From assembly GCA_027451565.1 (NCBI GenBank), contig DAIDJC010000038.1, positions 9,045 to 16,268 of the forward strand: 7,224 bases of DNA, read 5' to 3'. Source of the stretch: Limisphaerales bacterium (GTDB lineage: Bacteria; Verrucomicrobiota; Verrucomicrobiia; Limisphaerales; UBA11358). The notes below the pieces were generated by a model. The model was not told where the DNA came from, did not search any database, and saw only the letters and a program-made list of their open reading frames with translations. Both the position numbers and the translations under genes were made by a program. Of this stretch, positions 1 through 5,848 are shown in pieces (position 1 is the first letter of the stretch; each line of letters begins with the position of its first letter).

Positions 1-1102
1 TCCACCGCGGCGGCAAAACCGCCCAGGTGTAGGTTTCCATTTCCAAATGGGAGCATAAGCCGGGGTTTTGGCCCAAAAGGTCCAAGACTCCCAGCAGGTG
101 TTCATTGGTGTTATGGAATGGGGCAATGGCGCGGGCATGCAAAGGAACATGAAAATGCACTCTCCATTCGTTTCGCGCGGAATGCGTTGCGGACCGCGGT
201 TTATTTTTGGCTGAATCGAGGACCACTGGCAAATCACGGAATCGAGACAGGCGACCGCTTGGATGGCGGCAAATCACCTGGTGCAGGTACACGTCATCGG
301 CAAACAAGCGAAGCATTTTAAGCGAGCGGGGAGACGGATTGAGGCGCAGGGCAGAGCTCAGGTGAAGTTTGCTGATTTTCAAGCCGGCATTGATCATTCC
401 TGTGATGGCTTTTGATGGATCTTCAAATTGAAGGGCAAAATGACAGGCATCATAATTGACCCCCAGAAAAACCTTAAGGCGCTCGTCGCCGGGTTTGAAC
501 TTTTCCATGGCCCTGAAAAATGCAATGGTTTCACGGGTGTTTTCGATCCAGCCAAGAGGTTCAGGTTCCAAGCCCAGATGCAATGAACGTCCGGTTTTTT
601 GGCGCAGTTTGTCCATGTGCCCAATACATTTCCACAAGTTGCGGAACATTTGCCGTTCCTGGGATGGGGATGTGATAAAATCCTTGAATGATCCCGGCAC
701 TGTGCTGACGCTGCCCTCCATGCCAGCGGGTAAAATCCGGGCCAGCAAATCCAAGAGCCGATTGGTGTATTCCAGCCGCTGGGGAGAGGTCCAATCCGGG
801 GAGTAAACCTGCTCCTTCACCCTGATTCCGTGGAACTGGCCAAAGGGAAATCCGTTGATGGTAAAAACGTACGCGCTTTTGCGGTCCAGCCAGCGTTGGA
901 AGGAAAGCAATGTTTTAGGATTGCTCAATTCCTGGGAAGCCAAATTTCCAAGGCGCAGTCCTATGGCAAAAGGTTTTCCCGGGCACACAACCTCCCGCAC
1001 GGCCATCGCGTGGGTTTTCAAGGCATTGAAGACCTCCCTCCACGTTTCTCCCCGGTGGATATTTGTGCAATAGGCCAGGTTTAATCCATGTTTTAAAATC
1101 AT
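1..1102 (-). CDS. eboE: EboE, ebo-cluster metabolite traffic protein (3' end outside window)
   Basis: Reading the minus strand from the ATG at 1102 gives 367 uninterrupted codons that leave the window. The protein begins MILKHGLNLAYCTNIHRGE, which fits my recollection of the EboE N-terminus. Further family-like blocks are GFPFGQFHG (residues 84-92), VKEQVYSPDW (95-104), LEPEP with E179 and E181, and YDACH with D218 and H221. Near the edge is HLEMETYTWAVLP, which I take to be the conserved C-terminus, so little is missing. EboE resembles xylose-isomerase/sugar-phosphate-epimerase TIM barrels; the acidic residues and histidines are plausible metal ligands. The ebo operon is linked in the literature to export or modification of specialised metabolites such as scytonemin precursors in cyanobacteria; the reaction of EboE is not established. 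The 1102 start was chosen because it matches the family N-terminus, although no Shine-Dalgarno precedes it. An in-frame ATG at 1135 has GGAGG only 3 nt upstream, and the frame stays open to 1411. Confidence 0.88.
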   Translation of the reverse strand, partial: MILKHGLNLAYCTNIHRGETWREVFNALKTHAMAVREVVCPGKPFAIGLRLGNLASQELSNPKTLLSFQRWLDRKSAYVFTINGFPFGQFHGIRVKEQVYSPDWTSPQRLEYTNRLLDLLARILPAGMEGSVSTVPGSFKDFITSPSQERQMFRNLWKCIGHMDKLRQKTGRSLHLGLEPEPLGWIENTRETIAFFRAMEKFKPGDERLKVFLGVNYDACHFALQFEDPSKAITGMINAGLKISKLHLSSALRLNPSPRSLKMLRLFADDVYLHQVICRHPSGRLSRFRDLPVVLDSAKNKPRSATHSARNEWRVHFHVPLHARAIAPFHNTNEHLLGVLDLLGQNPGLCSHLEMETYTWAVLPPRW

Positions 1103-1792
1103 GAGCAGGCTGGAACAAGCAAGCCCGCACAACATAAGCCTCCCGCCGTGCCGGCGCAATCCGGATCCACATCGGATCCACATCGCGTCCCGAAAAACGG
1201 GAAGGCACGCTCTATATGCTGCTGACAGCCGCCTTAATGGGTGATGCCTCTCCGGCTGTAGTGAAGCGAAAGGCTGTATCGGCTTAAAAATTGGAACGCT
1301 GGAGAGAAGCTGCTCAATACCAGTTGCGATGACCAGCATTGGATTCGAATTTAGGGGATTGAATAATTTTACCGGCATAACCATTCCAGACAGGCTGACC
1401 CATATTTCCACCTATGCCCTTTTTCAACATTAGCCCCAAGAGTGATTTTGCCGGACGTTTTTACGGGCTTCGCAGCGGGGAATACGACGGCTACCATGTT
1501 CTGCCCTGGATGGGGACCGGCAATTGAGCGAACTGAAATTGGTGGACGGCCTGGGTTCAAGGGATGAATCGTCCTCAAGTGAAGAGACTTCTTTCATTGC
1601 AGGCTTGGTGGAAGGCATTGTTGGCGTGAGGTCAAAACTTCAAGATGGAACCGTTTTGAACATAATCCCCAATATTCTTTAAAACTGAGACGATGATTCT
1701 GCGCCGGGGTGGCGGCTCATTGAAAAAAGTGCATAAACATTTGAATCGAGAGCTTGATTCGGTGTCTGTTTTATAGTTGGCTTTGAACAACC
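1103..1792. other. Divergent intergenic region, about 690 bases, no supported gene
   Basis: This stretch separates the leftward eboE from the rightward operon and should carry both promoters, but I found no convincing -35/-10 pair. The best plus-strand candidate is TTGAAC at 1656 with an A/T-rich TTTAAA about 16 bases later, which is weak. Features seen: the eboE reading frame remains open on the minus strand up to 1411; an 11-bp tandem repeat lies at 1162-1185; a 5-bp perfect hairpin TCCCG-AAAAA-CGGGA lies at 1188-1202. On the plus strand, 1414-1524 encodes 37 residues (MPFFNISPKSDFAGRF...) before TGA, and the frame open from 1446 to the TAA at 1680 carries ELKLVDGL and FIAGLVEGIVGV. I recognise neither. 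They could be decayed gene remnants or chance open frames. Confidence 0.6.
1162..1185. repeat. 11-bp tandem repeat, about 2 copies
   Basis: The unit CGGATCCACAT occurs at 1162-1172 and again, identically, at 1173-1183, followed by two more partly matching bases. It lies 60-80 bases upstream of the eboE start on that gene's 5' side. It could be a slippage duplication or paired operator-like half-sites; nothing else in the sequence decides between these. Confidence 0.75.
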
Positions 1793-2332
1793 ATGAATGA
1801 GATGAGTGAAAAAGTTGAGTGCTCCTGTCCTGGAGCCTGCGGCCAGACCCTGGCTTTTGGCATTCTGCGCCTGTGGCTGGGAGTAAGGGCGCTTCTCACG
1901 GGCATAGAAAAATTTGGGGCCTATCAGAATGTCCAGGTTCCATTGCTGGACCCGAACACCGGCCAACCGGATGCAAGCGGGGTTTTGGTCAATGTGAGTG
2001 TCAAATATTATTCACTCACCAACTACGCTGGCGTTCCTGGCTCATTAAAGGACCGATTTGTTCATGAACCGCTTCTGCCGGGTTTTGCCTTGAATGGATT
2101 TGATCATTTTTTGGGTCCGGCTTTTATCCTGTCCGGGATCATGTTGTTGCTGGGACTTGGAACGCGGATTTCGCTTTTTATTCAGGGCCTGATTTATGTG
2201 GCCTTGACCTGCGGGTTGATTTTGATTCACCAGGATGATGGCATATCGTGGCTTGGCATCCATGTGGCGCTGGTGGCGTTTGCCTTAACGCTGGTGAAAT
2301 ACAATCGTTTTGCCCTGCTCAAAAAATGGTAA
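1793..2332 (+). CDS. DoxX-like four-helix membrane protein
   Basis: The 179-residue protein has four probable membrane helices at about 18-38, 103-122, 126-146 and 151-168. Helix 1 (LRLWLGVRALLTGIEKF) resembles the first helix of the DoxX/DoxD superfamily, whose best-known member is a small subunit of thiosulfate:quinone oxidoreductase. A hydrophilic stretch of about 60 residues (44-102) between helices 1 and 2 is longer than in minimal DoxX proteins and is probably extracytoplasmic. The N-terminus carries a cysteine cluster C10-S-C12-PGA-C16. The start at 1793 follows an in-frame TGA at 1784; no clear Shine-Dalgarno is visible, and ATG 1802 is an alternative. It is the first gene of the rightward set and overlaps the next, an exported oxidoreductase, by 7 bases. 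I infer that it passes electrons to or from, or anchors, that partner. The family call is good; the specific function is unknown. Confidence 0.72.
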   Translation: MNEMSEKVECSCPGACGQTLAFGILRLWLGVRALLTGIEKFGAYQNVQVPLLDPNTGQPDASGVLVNVSVKYYSLTNYAGVPGSLKDRFVHEPLLPGFALNGFDHFLGPAFILSGIMLLLGLGTRISLFIQGLIYVALTCGLILIHQDDGISWLGIHVALVAFALTLVKYNRFALLKKW

Positions 2333-3666
2333 AATCAAATCTAACCCGGCGTGATTTTCTGGGCGCCTCCGCTGTGGCCGGGGCGGGCCTTCTTCTCGCC
2401 TCTTGCAGTCCGGGCGTCCGCAGCGAGGCTGGAACTTCTGGAAAAGCCGCAGATGACATTCATGTGGCGTTGATCGGGTACGGCGCCGAGGGTGCTGTCC
2501 TGATGGATTCCCTTATTAAAATCCAGGGCGTGCGCATCACAGCCATCTGCGATATTTGGGATTATCATCGAAACGAGGGCCAGAGGCTTTTGAAAGCCTA
2601 CGGGTTTGAGGCCAATGCCTATGAAAATTTCGAAGATCTGCTCGCGAAGGAGAAGGATTTGCAGGCGGTCGTTGTGGCCACGCCGGATTTCTGGCACGCG
2701 CCCATCACCAACGCATGTCTCAAGGCTGGTCTGCATGTGTACTGCGAGAAAATGATGAGCAACACGATCGAAGGCGCACGCAGCATGGTGGAAACCATGC
2801 GCAACACCGGGCGTCTTTTGCAAATAGGCCACCAGCGGCGCAGCAATCCCCGCTACCTTTTTGCCAAACAGCGGCTGCTGGATGATGCGCATTTGTGCGG
2901 GCGGGTCACAGCCGTGCAGGCCCAATGGAACCGCGCCGTGTCCGAGGATTTTGGCTGGCCAAAAAAATTCATCATGCCTGCCGATCAACTGGCCAGGTAT
3001 GGATACAAAGACATGCACCAGTTCCGCAACTGGCGGTGGTTCAAGGGGCTTGGCGGCGGGCCGCTTTCGGATTTGGGTGCCCACCAGATTGACGTGTTCA
3101 ATTGGTGGCTGGAAATGACGCCGAAGTCAGTGATGGCCAGCGGCGGAGTGGATTATTATAAAACCCACGAATGGTATGACAATGCCATGGTGATTTACGA
3201 ATACCCGCTTCCACTGGGCACAGCCCGCGCCTTTTATCAGGTTCAAACCACCACCAGCGCCGGCGGCGGGTATTTTGAGATGTTCATGGGCGATGAAGGC
3301 ACGATTAAAATGTCAGAGGACCCTTCCATTTGCGCCATTTACCGCGAGGCCCGTGCCCCATCATGGGATGCCCTTGTTCAAAAAGGGTATATCCGGGCCA
3401 AGATCAGTGCCGCCGAAGCCGCCAATGCCGTGAAGGTGGATGTGCGAGAGACGGCCCCGCTGGCGGAATATGAAATACCGGTTTTCTTCAATAAACCGCC
3501 GCACATGCCTCATTTGGAAAACTTTTTCAATGCGATTCGCGGCACCGCCAAGTTGAATTGCCCCGGAGATGAGGCTTTTAAGAGTGAATATGTCATCCAC
3601 AAGGCCAATGAAGCCATTCCACTGGGGCACAGGTTGGATTTAACCCCGCAGGAAGTCATAGCATGA
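2326..3666 (+). CDS. Tat-exported lipoprotein Gfo/Idh/MocA family oxidoreductase
   Basis: The protein has 446 residues from the ATG at 2326. This start gives a complete twin-arginine signal (T7-R8-R9-D-F-L) and a lipobox L24-A-S-C27, indicating folded export and lipid anchoring; a longer frame from 2248 would bury the signal. The Rossmann domain starts at I45 with nucleotide motif G51-Y-G-A-E-G56, followed by ATPDFWH (118-124) and C140-E141-K142-M143, where family members usually read EKP. Then come GHQRRSNPRY (168-177) and, in the C-terminal domain, D249-L-G-A-H253-Q-I-D256, the usual site of the catalytic histidine. Relatives are NAD(P)-dependent oxidoreductases acting on sugars, cyclitols and glycosides; Zymomonas glucose-fructose oxidoreductase is also Tat-exported with tightly bound cofactor. 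The substrate cannot be read from sequence. The ATG overlaps the stop of the DoxX-like gene (ATGGTAA) without its own Shine-Dalgarno, suggesting translational coupling. Confidence 0.92.
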   Translation: MVKSNLTRRDFLGASAVAGAGLLLASCSPGVRSEAGTSGKAADDIHVALIGYGAEGAVLMDSLIKIQGVRITAICDIWDYHRNEGQRLLKAYGFEANAYENFEDLLAKEKDLQAVVVATPDFWHAPITNACLKAGLHVYCEKMMSNTIEGARSMVETMRNTGRLLQIGHQRRSNPRYLFAKQRLLDDAHLCGRVTAVQAQWNRAVSEDFGWPKKFIMPADQLARYGYKDMHQFRNWRWFKGLGGGPLSDLGAHQIDVFNWWLEMTPKSVMASGGVDYYKTHEWYDNAMVIYEYPLPLGTARAFYQVQTTTSAGGGYFEMFMGDEGTIKMSEDPSICAIYREARAPSWDALVQKGYIRAKISAAEAANAVKVDVRETAPLAEYEIPVFFNKPPHMPHLENFFNAIRGTAKLNCPGDEAFKSEYVIHKANEAIPLGHRLDLTPQEVIA

Positions 3667-3690
3667 CTTTTTAAGCAGGCCCCATTATTT

Positions 3691-4335
3691 ATGTATAAAA
3701 TGAAAATGTTCCATTGGATCAGTCTTGCCACCGTGATGATGGCCCTGCCTGCATTGGCGGATGACCAGGTACCGCTCACCACCCAACTTCCTCCGCCTTT
3801 GTTTGTGGGCACGCCGGTGCCAATCAATGTGCCAAATTTGGAGCCTAAGATCACCCACTGGCCGCAGTTCATGGTGCCCATCGGCACCACGAACATGGCC
3901 TTGGGAAAAAAAGTGACCTCCAGCGACAGTGATCCCGTGGTGGGAACGCTGGACCTGGTCACTGATGGGGACAAGGATGGGGATGAAGGATCATGGGTGG
4001 AACTGGGTCCCGGTCGGCAATGGGTACAGATTGATTTGGGCCAGGAGGCCGCAATCTATGCCATCACAGTTTGGCATTACCATTCCCAAGCGAGGGTTTA
4101 TCGGGATGTCCAGGTGCAGGTTTCAGACGATCCAGATTTTGCCAAGGGAGTAACAACCCTTTACGACAACTCGGCCAGTGGGCAGGATCGTCCCTACATT
4201 GAAACCAACTTGGGCAAATTGATAGATGGCCGGGGTGTCAAGGGCCGGTATGTGCGCCTTTACAGCAACGGGAATACAACCGATAAACTCAATCATTACA
4301 TCGAGGTGGAAGTTTTTGGCAAGCCCGCCAGCTAG
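3691..4335 (+). CDS. Secreted discoidin (F5/8 type C-like) domain protein
   Basis: The 214-residue protein starts with a signal peptide: basic M1-K5, a hydrophobic core, and probable cleavage after A21-L-A23. A proline-rich segment of about 40 residues (PLTTQLPPPLFVGTPVPINV, 28-47, and beyond) leads into one beta-sandwich domain from about 67 to 212. Discoidin-like features are MALGKKVTSSDSD (69-81), the acidic DGDKDGDEG (92-100, possible calcium site), W111-V-Q-I-D-L-G117, a central YRDVQVQVSDDPDF segment and the closing GRYVRLYSN...NHYIEVEVFG. Such domains bind glycans or surfaces, or serve as adaptors on secreted enzymes. No catalytic domain is attached. The gene lies 24 bases after the oxidoreductase, so a shared transcript is likely. 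I infer that it acts in the periplasm or at the surface alongside that enzyme. In-frame ATGs at 3700 and 3706 are alternative starts; the Shine-Dalgarno (AGG near 3677) is weak. Confidence 0.82.
   Translation: MYKMKMFHWISLATVMMALPALADDQVPLTTQLPPPLFVGTPVPINVPNLEPKITHWPQFMVPIGTTNMALGKKVTSSDSDPVVGTLDLVTDGDKDGDEGSWVELGPGRQWVQIDLGQEAAIYAITVWHYHSQARVYRDVQVQVSDDPDFAKGVTTLYDNSASGQDRPYIETNLGKLIDGRGVKGRYVRLYSNGNTTDKLNHYIEVEVFGKPAS
4303..4310 (+). promoter_or_regulatory. Shine-Dalgarno-like site inside the discoidin gene
   Basis: The purine-rich GAGGTGGA lies 5 bases before a TTG at 4316. It supports that TTG as the start of the membrane glycosyltransferase gene, within the 3' end of the preceding gene. 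The competing GTG at 4349 has only AAAGG at 4340-4344 before it. Confidence 0.4.
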
Positions 4336-5848
4336 GCTGAAAGGTTTGGTGTTCGGTTTGCTGGCCGCCTTGGCGCTGGCCATTCGGGTTACGGGCCTGG
4401 GACAATGTCCCATGCATACGGATGAATCCGTCAATGCCTACATTCTGGGTGGAGTTCTTGGCGGGGGCGTTTTCCATTATGATTCCCACGATCGGCACGG
4501 TCCGGCACTGGTTGCGGCCTCCCTGCCCATCGTTTGGCTTGAGGGCAGCCGAAGCTATGATGACCTGAGCGAGAGGGGGGTTCGGCTGGTTTCGGCGCTT
4601 GCCGGGGCGTGCACGGTTTTTTTGTGGGTGTTCGCAGTGGAATGGCTGGGCTGGTGCAGTTGCATGGCGGCCGCATTGATTTTTGCCGTGGCGCCGCTTC
4701 CGGTTTACTACAACCGTTGTTACATTCACGAGAGCCTTTTTGTGGCTTTTACCTTTGCGGCGGCATTGGCAACCGCTGCGGCTTTGAGGCGGGGTTCACC
4801 GTTCTGGGCTGCGGCATCGGGTGCATGCCTGGCGCTCATGATTGCGTGCAAGGAGACGGCACCCTTGCATTGGCTGGCTGCAATGCTGGCGTTTGGACCG
4901 GCTCTTTTTCAAGGGGAAATGAAATGGCGCAGGTGGAGTTTTAGGCCGCTGGCAAGGGCTGGCATTTCATTTCTGGCTGCTTTTCTGGCGGTGTTCTGGC
5001 TGCTTTTCACTTGGGGGGGGCGCAATCCCGGGGTGTTTCATGACCTTATTCAAGCCGTTCCGCACATGACAGCCAGGGCAGGGGGCCAGGGGCATGCCAA
5101 GGAAAGCCTTTATTACGCACGGCTTTTGGCGGGAGATTCATCAGGAATCCCGATGCTGGCCCTGGCCCTGGCGGGTGCGGTTTTGTGCTTCATTCCAAGT
5201 CGTCCATCGCCCTCCATAAAGGCGTCTGCGCATTGTCCAATCCCGGACCAAAGCCAGGCATGGCGCTGGTGCGCACTGTATGGACTTATCTTATTTCTTT
5301 TTTACAGCCTTATTCCATACAAAACCCCATGGCTGGCCCTCAATTTCTGGCTTCCAATTTCGCTGATGGTTGGCGGTTTTTTTCAGTGGATTTGGGCGCG
5401 TTGGCCCGGGCGTTGGCAAAGGTCTGTCGCGCTGGCGGGATTGCTCGGCTTGAGCCTGGCCCTGTGGCATGACACCTGGAAAAGGGATTTTGCGGGGCCT
5501 GCCGACCCGTCCAATCCTTATGCTTATGCCCATACCGTGGATGACCTGCTTGGATTGGCACCGCGCATTGAAACCCTGCAGGAACAGCTTCATTTGAAGG
5601 ATCCGAAAATTGCTGTCGTGGCGGCGGATCCCTGGCCTTTGCCCTGGTATCTGAGGCATTTCAAAAAAACAGGATACTGGCAGCCAGGCGCCGACCCCGG
5701 GCCGGCGGATTTTTACGTGACCTCGCCCGAGGCTGCTTCGTCCATGACCCATTTGCTGGCGGGGTACCAGGCTGAATTTTTTGGCTTAAGGCCTGACGTC
5801 CTCATTCTGTTGTGGGAGCCTGAGAAACAAGGGGGAAAGCATGATTGA
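4316..5848 (+). CDS. Agl23/TIGR03663-like GT-C membrane glycosyltransferase
   Basis: From TTG 4316 the protein has 510 residues and alternates many hydrophobic segments with short polar loops. Helix 1 (10-23) is followed by the loop motif H34-T-D36-E37-S, the position of the acidic catalytic or metal-binding residues of GT-C (GT39/PMT-like) enzymes. Further family-style motifs are YDSHDRHGPAL (55-65), YYNRCYIHESLF (131-142) and K179-E-T-A. This pattern fits TIGR03663, called flippase-activity-associated protein Agl23 after its archaeal link to protein glycosylation. The expected role is transfer of a sugar from a polyprenyl-phosphate donor at the outer membrane face; acceptor and donor are unknown. 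The soluble tail (about 395-510) ends in an ETLQEQLHL...DVLILLWEPE region. The start is uncertain: TTG 4316 has a Shine-Dalgarno and keeps basic residues before helix 1, GTG 4349 is the alternative, and the frame is open from 4226. The gene overlaps its upstream neighbour by 20 bases and apbE by 8. Confidence 0.75.
   Translation: MASPPARLKGLVFGLLAALALAIRVTGLGQCPMHTDESVNAYILGGVLGGGVFHYDSHDRHGPALVAASLPIVWLEGSRSYDDLSERGVRLVSALAGACTVFLWVFAVEWLGWCSCMAAALIFAVAPLPVYYNRCYIHESLFVAFTFAAALATAAALRRGSPFWAAASGACLALMIACKETAPLHWLAAMLAFGPALFQGEMKWRRWSFRPLARAGISFLAAFLAVFWLLFTWGGRNPGVFHDLIQAVPHMTARAGGQGHAKESLYYARLLAGDSSGIPMLALALAGAVLCFIPSRPSPSIKASAHCPIPDQSQAWRWCALYGLILFLFYSLIPYKTPWLALNFWLPISLMVGGFFQWIWARWPGRWQRSVALAGLLGLSLALWHDTWKRDFAGPADPSNPYAYAHTVDDLLGLAPRIETLQEQLHLKDPKIAVVAADPWPLPWYLRHFKKTGYWQPGADPGPADFYVTSPEAASSMTHLLAGYQAEFFGLRPDVLILLWEPEKQGGKHD
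5831..5836 (+). promoter_or_regulatory. Ribosome binding site of apbE
   Basis: GGGGGA sits 4 bases before the ATG at 5841, inside the last codons of the glycosyltransferase gene. It fixes the apbE start and supports translational coupling across the 8-base overlap. Confidence 0.65.

Noticed and set aside
456..1084. Plus-strand open frames (456-806 and 830-1084) opposite eboE
   Set aside because: The minus-strand reading is continuous over 367 codons with clear EboE motifs, so these are shadow frames.
394..1208. Short minus-strand frames that might suggest eboE is a frameshifted pseudogene
   Set aside because: They are in other frames. The true frame has no stop from 1102 to the window edge, so the gene is intact where visible.
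1254..1278. Direct repeat GGCTGTA at 1254 and 1272
   Set aside because: Seven bases repeated once, with no palindromy or promoter context, is expected by chance.
2248..2325. Earlier ATG for the oxidoreductase
   Set aside because: It would put 26 extra residues before the Tat signal and lie deep inside the DoxX-like gene; ATG 2326 gives a proper Tat-lipobox N-terminus.
2341..3084. A 247-codon minus-strand open frame opposite the Gfo/Idh/MocA gene
   Set aside because: The plus strand carries all family motifs in order. The antisense frame has no recognisable domain and follows from the codon use of the real gene.
4226..4315. Earlier ATG for the membrane glycosyltransferase
   Set aside because: It overlaps the conserved discoidin C-terminus by 110 bases and adds a non-family N-terminal stretch; TTG 4316 has a Shine-Dalgarno.
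1793..4335. Possible ApbE flavinylation sites in the neighbours, for example D-A-S-G in the DoxX-like loop
   Set aside because: None has the full D-x-x-S/T-G-A-T/S pattern; the DoxX stretch reads PDASGVLV.
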